Source: Enterococcaceae bacterium (GTDB taxonomy: Bacteria; Bacillota; Bacilli; Lactobacillales; Enterococcaceae). From it: 55,624 nucleotides of DNA. The notes beneath the pieces were generated by a model. The model was not told where the DNA came from. It was given only the letters and a program-made list of their open reading frames with translations, and ran no database searches. The position numbers and the translations under genes are program-made. This document shows, one piece after another, positions 1 to 7,808 of this stretch (the first letter of the stretch is position 1; every line of letters starts with the position of its first letter). The stretch lies in assembly GCA_022649665.1 (NCBI GenBank), contig JALCOL010000014.1, positions 1 through 55,624 on the forward strand, in the 5' to 3' direction.

Positions 1-127
1 CGGAAAAACTGCTTAAAAAGATCCATTTTCTTGAAATAAAAAATCCCAAGCGGGTTTTTCTGCTCGCCTGGGATCCACTACATTTTATTCAGTTTGAAAG
101 CTCACCAACACTATTTGACGAAGAGCC
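1..127 (+). mobile_element. 3' end of an ISL3-family insertion sequence (truncated by window start)
   Basis: This stretch matches, with only about four differences, the reverse complement of the 3' end of the ISL3-type element at the other end of the window. Bases 2-16 are the last codons of its transposase (G-K-T-A then TAA at 14-16). The rest is the element's 3' untranslated part with a hairpin (AATCCCAAGCG region, about 41-74). The element ends at base 127 with GAAGAGCC, which on the other strand is GGCTCTTC, a typical ISL3-family terminus. Only one end is visible, so the direct repeat cannot be checked. Confidence 0.85.
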
Positions 128-485
128 CTTTCTTTACAATACGTTCTTCCAAATAAGCAATTTTAGAAGCAACGTAATTACGGGTATCTTCAAGTTCTGA
201 TAGTTTATTTTCGATCTCTTGCCGGTAGCTTTTGAGATAATCGACCATCAGCTGATCGCTTGAGTGCTGGCGGCCGATGAATGTTTTGAGAGGAAGATCA
301 AAGGCGCGCAGCTGAGCAACGATCAAGAGCCAGTCGATCTCCGATTGGGTATAAGTGCGGTAGCCGTTTTTATTGCGGGCGACTTTATCCAGAACGCCGA
401 TCTCTTCATAGAAGCGCAATGTCGATTTTGATAGCCCAGTCAACTCGGCTGCTTCTTTTGGAAAATAATAAAGCTTCGTTTGCAT
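111..485 (-). CDS. MerR-family transcriptional regulator, 3' end replaced by IS sequence
   Basis: About 124 residues with an N-terminal MerR winged helix-turn-helix (AAELTGLSKSTLRFYEEIG, then the RNKNGYRTY wing) and a C-terminal coiled coil. The ligand is unknown and there are no cysteines typical of metal sensors. Two ATGs lie in tandem (486-488 and 483-485). The AGGAGG at 492-497 is 3 bases from the first and 6 from the second, so the second is preferred. The stop codon at 111-113 and the last five codons (G-L-F-V-K) lie inside the insertion sequence, which ends at 127. The native C-terminus has therefore been cut and a stop supplied by the IS. The missing part may be only a few residues, so the protein could still work. 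No target operon can be assigned; the gene stands alone beside the TetR pair. Confidence 0.85.
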   Translation of the reverse strand: MQTKLYYFPKEAAELTGLSKSTLRFYEEIGVLDKVARNKNGYRTYTQSEIDWLLIVAQLRAFDLPLKTFIGRQHSSDQLMVDYLKSYRQEIENKLSELEDTRNYVASKIAYLEERIVKKGLFVK

Positions 486-544
486 CATTTGCCTCCTCTC
501 GGTTTTAAGTATACGTCATTATTCAACGAAAGGACAACTTTGCC

Positions 545-599
545 AAAAACACAAAAGTCTCCTCATGAAATGTTTCGGGAAGAAGCATTTCACGAGGAG
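545..599 (-). terminator. Rho-independent terminator of the first tetR gene
   Basis: A 14-bp stem with one mismatch (559-572 pairing with 586-599) lies just after the tetR stop at 610. On the minus strand it is followed by a T-rich run (complement of 545-558). Confidence 0.75.
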
Positions 600-609
600 T
601 GCAGGTCGT

Positions 610-1215
610 TCAATCGTCGATGCGTGCCAAGCGGCTGAGTGTCATTTTCGACCATTCATCAGCGTAGGTATAATCGATATGCTGATATACATCCGGATGA
701 GAGATTCCGTGAACGATCGTGCGAAAATACAATACCAAAAATTCATTCGTATAGCGCGGATCGATTTTTCCCTGTTGGCGCCCGATCTCACACAGCGCAG
801 CCAGATTCTTCTCATGATTTTCAAAAAACTTTTCAAACCGGATCGCAAATTTTGATGTTGGATTTTTCTTTACATATTCTTTCAGATCATAATGCAGCTG
901 CGGATTGGTTTTGGAAAAGTAAATAAACATTTGATGGATCAATGCTTTGACTTTTTCATCAAAAGGCAATGATTCATTCCCGTATACTTCATCAGAAAGT
1001 TTTTCATTTTGATCCAAAATACGGCTTAGAACACTTTGGATCAGCAGATCCTTAGAAGAAAAATACTTTAAAATCGTTGTCTTAGAGATTCCTGTTTTTT
1101 GACATACTTGACTGATCGTAAATCCTGAAAGTCCGCTATCGGTATTCATGAGCTCATAAGACGCTTCGAGGATCTTCTGATATTTCTCGCGCGTCCGCTT
1201 TTCATTTCCACCCAC
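610..1215 (-). CDS. TetR/AcrR-family transcriptional regulator (paralogue 1)
   Basis: 201 residues. The N-terminal TetR helix-turn-helix is at about residues 34-53 (TISQVCQKTGISKTTILKYF), followed by an all-helical ligand/dimer domain. The start is GTG at 1213-1215, with a GGGGGAG Shine-Dalgarno about 6 bases upstream. It has the same length as the next gene and a related C-terminus (GKIDPRYTNEFLVLYF against GKIDPRYSDDFLMLFF, then a D-Y-T-[YF] motif), so the two arose by duplication. The likely target is the ABC exporter starting at 2071, since TetR genes of this kind usually sit beside the efflux pump they repress. Which of the two controls it is unknown. Confidence 0.88.
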   Translation of the reverse strand: MGGNEKRTREKYQKILEASYELMNTDSGLSGFTISQVCQKTGISKTTILKYFSSKDLLIQSVLSRILDQNEKLSDEVYGNESLPFDEKVKALIHQMFIYFSKTNPQLHYDLKEYVKKNPTSKFAIRFEKFFENHEKNLAALCEIGRQQGKIDPRYTNEFLVLYFRTIVHGISHPDVYQHIDYTYADEWSKMTLSRLARIDD

Positions 1216-1318
1216 CGCTGTCTCCCCCTTTTAAAAAATATCCCTCACTCTCATTATAAGTTATATGTATGCGATTACAAACTTTTATTTTCACCAAACG
1301 AAAGGAGGCATTCCAGTG

Positions 1319-1924
1319 TTAGTGTTTTTCGACCGGTGCGATCCCTTTCAAGATGATCTCGGTCCATGGGGCAGTGAACGTATAGTCTAGCCGCTGATAG
1401 ATCTCGGGTTGCGAGACCCCGGCTGTCAAGGACTCAAAGAAGAGCATCAGGAAGTCATCAGAATATCGCGGATCGATCTTGCCTTCTTGACGACCTTGAT
1501 GAAAGAGCTCCCGCATGATTTCGAAACTCTCTTCAGTGAAGAGTTTCATGACTGCGGCAAATTCTTGATCAGCAGTCTGGGTATAATACTCCATCAGGTC
1601 CAAAAAGAATTGATAGTCAACTTGCGCAAGCTGCGCGACTTTGATCTCAACGAACTCATACATTTTTTCCTCAAAAGACAGCTGTTTTGCCATCGTTTCC
1701 CGTGCCTGATCAGCCATTTTCGTCAAAAAATCGGCGAAGACTTGCTGAACTAAATGATTTTTAGAACCGAAGTATTTGAAGATCGTCGCTTTGGAGATCT
1801 TGGTTTTTTTTACGATTTCATCGATCGTTAGTCCAGCAACACCGCGCGGAGTATTCATCAGTTCATAGGCCGCAGCGAGTACAAGCTTTTTTTTGGCGAG
1901 GCTTCTTTTTTCAAATCCATTCAT
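1319..1924 (-). CDS. TetR/AcrR-family transcriptional regulator (paralogue 2), divergent from ABC exporter
   Basis: 201 residues with a TetR helix-turn-helix at about 34-53 (TIDEIVKKTKISKATIFKYF). The ATG start at 1922-1924 has a strong AAGGAGGAT ribosome binding site. The gene is transcribed away from the exporter operon, with 146 bases between the two starts. This is the classic arrangement for a repressor acting on the shared intergenic region, so it is the better candidate for control of the exporter. It shares a C-terminal region with the neighbouring tetR gene, showing tandem duplication. The ligand cannot be inferred from sequence. Confidence 0.88.
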   Translation of the reverse strand: MNGFEKRSLAKKKLVLAAAYELMNTPRGVAGLTIDEIVKKTKISKATIFKYFGSKNHLVQQVFADFLTKMADQARETMAKQLSFEEKMYEFVEIKVAQLAQVDYQFFLDLMEYYTQTADQEFAAVMKLFTEESFEIMRELFHQGRQEGKIDPRYSDDFLMLFFESLTAGVSQPEIYQRLDYTFTAPWTEIILKGIAPVEKH

Positions 1925-2070
1925 TTTTTATCCTCCTTGCCGGTTCATTCACACAGTTAAATTATAAACTAAAATGAATTGAAAAGTACATAATAAATTG
2001 ACTTTATATTTTACAAGCGATAAAATTGAACTAACAAATAGCTCGAAGTTTAAAAATGGGGGTGCTTTAG

Positions 2071-2958
2071 ATGACGATTTTAGTCAAAGCGGATCATCTG
2101 CAAAAGAAGTTCGGAAAATTCGAAGCATTGAAAGATGTCTCGTTTGAGATCAACAGCGGAGAAGTGCTGGGATTTATCGGGCCGAATGGGGCAGGAAAAT
2201 CGACCACGATCCGGATCTTGCTGGGGATCTTGAAAACGAGCGGCGGTGTGGCGGAAGTTTTTGGAAAAGAAGTCTGGAAAGACAGCATCGCGATCCATCG
2301 CCGGCTTTCTTATGTGCCGGGCGAACTTGCTCTCTGGGGGAATATGACGGGTGGTGAGATCATTGATCTTTTGATCCATCTTCATGGAAATGCCGATCAG
2401 GGCAAAAAAAAGAAGCTTATCGAACGCTTTGAGCTGGATCCGCGCAAAAAAGCAAAAAGCTATTCGAAAGGCAATCGTCAAAAAGTCGGATTGATCGCCG
2501 CTCTTTCGGTGGATTCTGATCTATATATTTTGGATGAGCCGACTTCCGGACTGGACCCGCTGATGGAAAATATTTTTCAGGAAGAAATCGTTCAGTTGAA
2601 AGCGGAAGGCAAGTCGATTTTGCTGTCTTCCCATATTTTGAGCGAAGTCGAGCGGTTGGCCGATCGGGTCGCGATCATTCGCGAAGGAGTGGTCGTCGAA
2701 CAAGGGACACTCGATGAACTTCGCCACTTAACACGCTCAACGATGACACTCGAAACTGCCGGCAATGTCGAGGAAATCAAGAATCTTCCGGGAGTCCATG
2801 ATTTTATTTTGCGCGGTCATGAAGCACGCTTTTCGATCGATGGGTCCGCCGTCAATTCGATCATGGAGAAAGCGACTGCCCTTTCGATCAAAAAAATCGA
2901 AGTCGTTCCGCCAACGTTGGAGGATTTGTTTATCCGTCATTATGAAAGCCAGCGATGA
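2071..2958 (+). CDS. ABC exporter ATP-binding protein
   Basis: 295 residues forming the nucleotide-binding subunit of an ABC-2 type exporter. The Walker A motif GPNGAGKST is at 37-45 and Walker B LYILDE at about 151-156. The signature is the divergent YSKGNRQ at 131-137 instead of LSGGQ, as often seen in the drug/bacteriocin/polyketide exporter ATPases (DrrA/CcmA group). A C-terminal extension of about 75 residues follows the H-loop (LLSSHILSEVERLADRV). It is co-transcribed with the permease gene 13 bases downstream and lies opposite a divergent tetR gene that probably represses it. The substrate is unknown; a toxic amphiphile or antibiotic is the usual guess for the family. Confidence 0.92.
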   Translation: MTILVKADHLQKKFGKFEALKDVSFEINSGEVLGFIGPNGAGKSTTIRILLGILKTSGGVAEVFGKEVWKDSIAIHRRLSYVPGELALWGNMTGGEIIDLLIHLHGNADQGKKKKLIERFELDPRKKAKSYSKGNRQKVGLIAALSVDSDLYILDEPTSGLDPLMENIFQEEIVQLKAEGKSILLSSHILSEVERLADRVAIIREGVVVEQGTLDELRHLTRSTMTLETAGNVEEIKNLPGVHDFILRGHEARFSIDGSAVNSIMEKATALSIKKIEVVPPTLEDLFIRHYESQR

Positions 2959-2971
2959 GGAGGTGGGCACG

Positions 2972-4582
2972 ATGTATGAGCGATTTGCACATTGGACTTT
3001 TTTATTTACACATTATTTGAAGCGCGACTGGAAAAAAATCATTTTTTGGATCGCAGGAGTTGGTCTTTTCAGCGGCGGTTTTGTTCCCGCATTCAAAGAG
3101 ATCGCCAAAGGCAGCGGTCTGGCGGGGATGTTTGAAACGATGCAGAACCCGGCGATGATCGCGATGGTCGGGCCCTTGCCGGTCAAAGCGGCCGCTGACT
3201 ATACGATCGGGGCAATGTATACGAATGAAATGCTGCTGTTCTGTGCACTTTTGGCAATGATCGTAGCGATGCTCCACGTTGTCAGTCATACGCGCAAAGA
3301 AGAGGAGCTGGGATTGACTGAAGTGATCCGGGCACTACCGGTCGGCCGCCAAGCTAATTCGCTGGCGATCATGATAGAAGTGGTAGTCGTCAATTTGCTT
3401 TTGGCCTTGTTTACCGGCGGCTTGATGACCGCTTTTCAAGTCCACTCAGTCGATTGGGGAGGGAGTATTATCTTCGGGGCTTCGCTGGCAGCTGCGGGCA
3501 TCATCGGCGGGGCGGCGGCCCTGTTTTTAGCCCAGATCATGCCGACCGCCACTGGGGCTGCTGGAACTTCGCTGGGGCTGGTCGGAGTGCTGTACCTCGT
3601 GCGTGCATGGACAGATTATGCGCATCCCGCATGGTCGTGGATGAATCCCTTGGGCTGGACGTATTTGACGAGCCCATTCGTTAAAAATAATTGGCTGCCG
3701 ATCGGATGGGGATTGTGTTTTTCACTGATTGCGGTTTTTGCTGCATTCATGCTGGAAGGAGCAAGAGATTACAATAGCGGCTATTTACCGGAGCGGGAAG
3801 GGCGAGCAGATGCCCCGAAATGGATGACCAACATTCCGGGATTTACCTATTATTTGAACCAAATGACCGCTATCAGCTGGTGGACCGCTTTTCTTTTGTT
3901 CGGTGTCGCTTATGGATCGATCTACGGCGACATGAAAAACTTTTTAAACAGCAATCAGCTCTTGCAAGCAATGTTTGCCCAAACGAAAATCTCGATCGAG
4001 GTCTCGTTTACATCATCGATCATGATCGTACTGGTCGGGATGTGTGCGATCCTGCCGATCGCGGTCGTCAACAAGCTTTTTACGGAAGAAGAGCGCGGGC
4101 GTTTCGGACCGATCTTCGCCTCAAAAGTAACGCGCACTCAGTTATTCGGCGCCTCGATTGCTTTCGCGGTGATCGCGGGGTTGATCAGTATTTTGCTGAG
4201 CGCCGCGGGTCTTGGCGGGACCGCTTTGATAGTGATGACCCATACAAAGATGACTTTTTGGGACTTTTTGTCTGCTGGTTTGAATTATGCGCCGAGCGTA
4301 CTCTTTTTCATCGGGTTGGCTGCTTTGTGTTTGGGCTGGCTGCCGCGGCTCGCCAAGATCGTCTATGTATATCTCGGATATGCATTTATGTTGAGTTATT
4401 TCAGCGGCATCTTGAACTTGCCGAAATGGGTCGTCAAGACTTCGCCGTTTGAGTGGCTTGCCAAAATGCCTACGGACTCGTTCAAATGGGGAAGTTTTTT
4501 GATCGTCAGTGCGGTCAGTGTCTTGTTGATCTTGTGTGGTTGGATCGGCTATAAGCGGCGGGATCTGGCAGACAATTTGTAA
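2972..4582 (+). CDS. ABC exporter permease (polyketide-antibiotic exporter type)
   Basis: 536 residues with about twelve hydrophobic segments in two halves, which fits a full ABC-2 permease in one chain. The start is ATG 2972, preceded by GAGGAGG; an open frame extends further upstream but only inside the ATPase gene. A soluble loop near the middle (EGARDYNSGYLPEREG) separates the two membrane halves. The gene follows the ATPase in the same operon and ends at a strong bidirectional terminator. With the ATPase it should form an efflux pump in the cytoplasmic membrane. The family is known mostly by similarity to polyketide exporters; the natural substrate here is not known. Confidence 0.88.
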   Translation: MYERFAHWTFLFTHYLKRDWKKIIFWIAGVGLFSGGFVPAFKEIAKGSGLAGMFETMQNPAMIAMVGPLPVKAAADYTIGAMYTNEMLLFCALLAMIVAMLHVVSHTRKEEELGLTEVIRALPVGRQANSLAIMIEVVVVNLLLALFTGGLMTAFQVHSVDWGGSIIFGASLAAAGIIGGAAALFLAQIMPTATGAAGTSLGLVGVLYLVRAWTDYAHPAWSWMNPLGWTYLTSPFVKNNWLPIGWGLCFSLIAVFAAFMLEGARDYNSGYLPEREGRADAPKWMTNIPGFTYYLNQMTAISWWTAFLLFGVAYGSIYGDMKNFLNSNQLLQAMFAQTKISIEVSFTSSIMIVLVGMCAILPIAVVNKLFTEEERGRFGPIFASKVTRTQLFGASIAFAVIAGLISILLSAAGLGGTALIVMTHTKMTFWDFLSAGLNYAPSVLFFIGLAALCLGWLPRLAKIVYVYLGYAFMLSYFSGILNLPKWVVKTSPFEWLAKMPTDSFKWGSFLIVSAVSVLLILCGWIGYKRRDLADNL

Positions 4583-4630
4583 AAAAAGAGGCAGATGAAA
4601 GTGGGAATCCCACTTTCATCTGCCTCTTTT
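4583..4630. terminator. Bidirectional terminator between ABC permease and gls24
   Basis: A long near-perfect stem (arms about 4586-4605 and 4609-4628, loop AAT at 4606-4608) is flanked by an A-run on the left and a T-run on the right. It can stop transcription from both converging operons. Confidence 0.92.
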
Positions 4631-4636
4631 AGATTG

Positions 4637-5194
4637 CTATTCAACGCGTGGTTCTGCGTTGTTTTTCATCGAATCTTGCACTTTGCTGGTGCCCTTTCCG
4701 ATCGCTTCTTTTGCTTTTTCAGTTTGTTTCGAAGTGAATTTGCTGGTGCTGGAAGCCACATCGCTTACGCGATCTTGCAGCGTCACCGAATCTTTATCGT
4801 ATTGTTCTTTGGTCTTGATATCTGTTACGTTCACGTTCACTTCAATGACATCCAAGCCGGTCATTTTTTTGACTTCTTCAGTGATCAGCTTTTTCATCTT
4901 GTCATAAAGATTCGCGATATCGATTCCGTATTCGACAACAATGTTCAAATCAATGGCCACTTGTTTCTTTCCGACTTCTACATCCACACCGCTTGTAACA
5001 TCATCATTGTTCACGAGTTTGTCGGCGATGCTGGAGAAGAATCCGCCGTCAACGGTCAAAAGTCCATCGACTTTCTCCAAAGCGATCCCCACGATCTTTT
5101 CGATCACCTTGTCATCGTAAGTCAATTCGCCTTTGATATCCTTTGGTGCCACCAGATCCTTTTTGTGGTTCATCGCATTCGTATCCATCATCAT
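4637..5194 (-). CDS. gls24: Asp23/Gls24-family envelope stress protein
   Basis: 185 residues. The Asp23 domain spans about residues 20-125 (KGELTYDDKVIEKIVGIAL at its start, VIEVNVNVTDIKT at its end). A charged, Ser/Thr/Lys-rich tail follows. Gls24 proteins of enterococci are general stress and virulence-related proteins; in staphylococci Asp23 is held at the membrane by AmaP. This gene is last in a three-gene minus-strand operon with a DUF2273 protein and AmaP, exactly that context. Three ATGs lie in a row at the start after an AAGGGGGAAAGAG ribosome binding site, so the exact first residue is uncertain by two. Confidence 0.93.
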   Translation of the reverse strand: MMMDTNAMNHKKDLVAPKDIKGELTYDDKVIEKIVGIALEKVDGLLTVDGGFFSSIADKLVNNDDVTSGVDVEVGKKQVAIDLNIVVEYGIDIANLYDKMKKLITEEVKKMTGLDVIEVNVNVTDIKTKEQYDKDSVTLQDRVSDVASSTSKFTSKQTEKAKEAIGKGTSKVQDSMKNNAEPRVE

Positions 5195-5209
5195 CTCTTT
5201 CCCCCTTAA

Positions 5210-5404
5210 TTATTTTTTTGAAGAGAAAACATTCTCTAAAAGACCAGTTTGTTCAACGTAATAGCCGATAACAGCGCCAAGGCAAGTAAACAGAAGGATC
5301 AGGAGCGTTTTAAAAAAACCGACTGTCATCAATAAAATAGCAATCAGGAGACCGGCTAAAGCAAACAGCAGCGGCCAACGATATTTGCTGATCAGATCAG
5401 CCAT
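5210..5404 (-). CDS. DUF2273 small membrane protein of the Gls24 operon
   Basis: 64 residues with two hydrophobic helices (about 12-30 and 33-50), like the short DUF2273 proteins that sit between amaP and asp23/gls24 genes. The start ATG 5402-5404 is preceded by AAAGGAGGGA at a good distance; the longer open frame upstream has no ribosome site. The gene lies 15 bases before gls24 and 16 after amaP in the same operon. The function is not established; it probably takes part in membrane anchoring of Gls24-type proteins. Confidence 0.88.
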   Translation of the reverse strand: MADLISKYRWPLLFALAGLLIAILLMTVGFFKTLLILLFTCLGAVIGYYVEQTGLLENVFSSKK

Positions 5405-5420
5405 GCTGCAATCCCTCCTT

Positions 5421-5981
5421 TCATTCGACACGGGCAAGTGTTCTTTTTTGATCCGGCTGGTAATCTTTGAAAGTAACATACACTTTTACTTTTCGATCGA
5501 CGCCCAGCAGGCTTTCCAGTTTATGAGTCAGTGATTCGCTGAATTCAGCTGTTTTTCCAACTAAACCAGAAGTCCGTTTCAGACTGCCTGAAATGTCGAC
5601 GGTGATTTTTTTGTTCGTCATTTGGACTTTGACTTTTGGTGGTGCGATAAAGTCGGAATTGTCCAAACAGGAGGAAGCAAAGCCTTCGATCGCCTTTTTA
5701 TCGAGTGTCAGCTGGCCCTCGCTTTTATCGAAACCGATCGATGTTTTCCGCTTCGGATAAAATAAAACAACCAGAATCCCGATGAGACAAAGTGCGAGAA
5801 AAACCAAACTGCCCCAAAATAAATACATGGGCATGAAATTGCCGACCACCGGATAATCGATAAACGGGATCAAGCGGAATGGTAAATCAGCAGCGGATTG
5901 GTGGGTGATAGCAACGGAGAATAATAAAACAGCCAATAGGAGCAATATAAGGATATAGATTGCTTTTTTGGCAACGCGCAA
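5421..5981 (-). CDS. amaP: Alkaline shock response membrane anchor protein AmaP
   Basis: 186 residues. Two transmembrane helices lie near the N-terminus (about 8-25 and 52-76), followed by a cytoplasmic domain with an Asp23-like fold region. AmaP anchors Asp23/Gls24 proteins to the membrane. The start is most likely TTG at 5979-5981: GAGGGGG lies 8 bases upstream, whereas an in-frame ATG at 6000-6002 has no ribosome site. It is the first gene of the operon amaP-DUF2273-gls24. A TTTACG / TAAAAT promoter and a perfect 16-bp palindrome lie upstream. Confidence 0.88.
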   Translation of the reverse strand: MRVAKKAIYILILLLLAVLLFSVAITHQSAADLPFRLIPFIDYPVVGNFMPMYLFWGSLVFLALCLIGILVVLFYPKRKTSIGFDKSEGQLTLDKKAIEGFASSCLDNSDFIAPPKVKVQMTNKKITVDISGSLKRTSGLVGKTAEFSESLTHKLESLLGVDRKVKVYVTFKDYQPDQKRTLARVE

Positions 5982-6009
5982 GTTGATCGCCCCCTCAAAC
6001 ATATTTTTT

Positions 6010-6025
6010 TAGAAAACGTTTTCTA
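6010..6025 (-). promoter_or_regulatory. cre-like 16-bp palindrome overlapping the amaP-gls24 transcription start
   Basis: TAGAAAACGTTTTCTA is a perfect palindrome and resembles a catabolite-responsive element (WTGNAANCGNWNNCW), though the first T-G of the consensus is replaced by A-G. It lies directly downstream of the predicted -10 box, where a bound repressor would block initiation. CcpA or another LacI-type repressor is the inferred binder. Confidence 0.55.
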
Positions 6026-6033
6026 TATATATA

Positions 6034-6062
6034 ATTTTAATATATTTTTGGAGGCGCGTAAA
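6034..6062 (-). promoter_or_regulatory. Predicted sigma-A promoter of amaP-DUF2273-gls24
   Basis: Read on the minus strand: -35 TTTACG (complement of 6057-6062), a 17-base spacer, then -10 TAAAAT (complement of 6034-6039). Transcription would start within or beside the palindrome at 6010-6025. Confidence 0.5.
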
Positions 6063-6174
6063 CATTTTTGGTTCTTAAAATGATGATATTTTCATGAATA
6101 GTGTGAAGTTTGCGTGAATTTGATATTATTTAATTTTATCTAAAGTAAATGATAAAATAATACTTTTGGTTATA

Positions 6175-7632
6175 TTATTTGACCATTTCTTCGGTGAGGC
6201 CGAGCACTTTGGCAACTCGCAGACCATAATCAGGGTCGGCACGGTAGAAGTGCTTGGTCTGTCTGATCTGGATCTCCTGGCTGACTTTGCTTAAGCCCGA
6301 CGTGATGTTTTCGATCAGCCGAGCCTTTTCATCTTCCGGCAGCAGGCGGTAGAGGTCGCCGGGCTGGGTATAAAAATCTTGATCATAATCAAAGCTGCCG
6401 ACATCGCCGTGGACGGGGTAGCCGACGACTTTATCTTCCGGCACCTCTTGCGGTCCGTTGAAGCTGTTCGGTTCATAATACACCGAGTCGCCGCCGTTGC
6501 CGTCAAAGCGCATCGCACCGTCGCGCTGATAGTTGTTTGTCTCCGTTTTCGGCTGATTGATCGGCAGGAGGGCATTGTTTGCGCCGATCCGGTGGCGATG
6601 AGCATCACCATACGCGAAGAGCCGGCCTTGAAGCAGCTTGTCGGGGGAAGGTTCGATTCCAGGGACATAGTTCCCTGGAGAGAAGGCCGCCTGTTCGACT
6701 TCCGCGAAATAATTTTCCGGGTTTTTGTTGAGGACCATTTTGCCGACTTCGATGAGCGGATAATCTTTTTGCGAAACGACTTTCGTCACATCAAAAATGT
6801 TGAAACGATACTTCAATCCTTCTTCAAAGGGCAGAATTTGGACATACATCGTCCAGGAAGGAAACTCGCCGCGCGCGATCGCTTCATAAAGGTCTTCCAA
6901 GTGATGATCAGGATTTTCGCCGGCGAGCCGCTGCGCTTCGTCAGCCATCATGTTTTTAACCCCTTGATCGGTGCGGATATGATATTTGACCCAGAAACGT
7001 TCACCTTCTGCATTGGTCCACAAATACGTGTGGCTGCCGTAGCCGTGCATATGGCGGAAGGTTTTCGGGATCCCGCGATCGCTCATCAAGATCGTTACTT
7101 GATGAAGAGACTCAGGGGACAGACTCCAAAAATCCCATTGTGCCGTGTTGACTTTTAAATGGGAACTTGGATGGCGTTTTTGCGTGTGGATAAAATCAGG
7201 AAATTTCAGGGGATCGCGAATGAAAAAGACCGGCGTGTTGTTGCCGACTAAATCATAATTGCCGTCTTCCGTGTAAAACTTCAAAGCGAAGCCGCGCGGA
7301 TCGCGCAAAGTGTCAGCCGAACCGGATTCTCCGGCAACCGTTGAGAAGCGGGCGAACATCGGCGTTTTTTTCCCGACCTTCGAGAGAAAAGCAGCTTTCG
7401 TGTATTTCGAAAGATCTGCAGTGACTTCGAAAGTGCCGTGTGCACCGCCGCCTTTGGCATGAACGACGCGTTCGGGAACACGTTCGCGGTTGAAATGCGC
7501 CAGTTTTTCAAACATATGCGCATCCTGCATCAATAGCGGTCCGCGTTCGCCGGCACTTTGGGTGTTCTGATTGTCGCCGACAGGAACACCTTCCTGAGTA
7601 GTCAAACGTTTGTCGATCGATTCTTTTTTCAT
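6175..7632 (-). CDS. katA: Haem catalase
   Basis: 485 residues, the normal length of a small-subunit catalase. It converts hydrogen peroxide to water and oxygen in the cytoplasm. The distal-side catalytic His58 ([12 protein letters not shown]) and Asn131 ([13 protein letters not shown]) are present. So is the proximal haem ligand Tyr341 in [23 protein letters not shown] ribosome site precedes the ATG. Enterococcal KatA is known to need external haem because the genus does not make its own; no haem biosynthesis gene is in the window. The gene is monocistronic. A weak promoter (TTGCGT, 18-base spacer, TACACT) and cre-like sequences lie upstream. I saw no clear terminator after the stop. Confidence 0.97.
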   Translation of the reverse strand: MKKESIDKRLTTQEGVPVGDNQNTQSAGERGPLLMQDAHMFEKLAHFNRERVPERVVHAKGGGAHGTFEVTADLSKYTKAAFLSKVGKKTPMFARFSTVAGESGSADTLRDPRGFALKFYTEDGNYDLVGNNTPVFFIRDPLKFPDFIHTQKRHPSSHLKVNTAQWDFWSLSPESLHQVTILMSDRGIPKTFRHMHGYGSHTYLWTNAEGERFWVKYHIRTDQGVKNMMADEAQRLAGENPDHHLEDLYEAIARGEFPSWTMYVQILPFEEGLKYRFNIFDVTKVVSQKDYPLIEVGKMVLNKNPENYFAEVEQAAFSPGNYVPGIEPSPDKLLQGRLFAYGDAHRHRIGANNALLPINQPKTETNNYQRDGAMRFDGNGGDSVYYEPNSFNGPQEVPEDKVVGYPVHGDVGSFDYDQDFYTQPGDLYRLLPEDEKARLIENITSGLSKVSQEIQIRQTKHFYRADPDYGLRVAKVLGLTEEMVK

Positions 7633-7734
7633 GTTGCATCTCCTTTCGTAGAGCTACTAAAAGTGTAGCATCTCTGCATTTGGAAACGCAACCATTATGC
7701 TAACTGCGCGAATCACCGGTTTCTTCTCCTTCTA

Positions 7735-7750
7735 TAGAAAGCGTTTCGAT
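7735..7750. promoter_or_regulatory. Possible cre site between katA and the FMN reductase
   Basis: TAGAAAGCGTTTCGAT resembles the CcpA-binding consensus (core AAAGCGTTT). It lies in the divergent intergenic region and could act on either gene. Support is by motif only. Confidence 0.35.
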
Positions 7751-7808
7751 TGTCATTGGCTGGAAAGAACGCTATGATTGAATCAATAAGGATCAGGAGG
7801 AATGAAAG

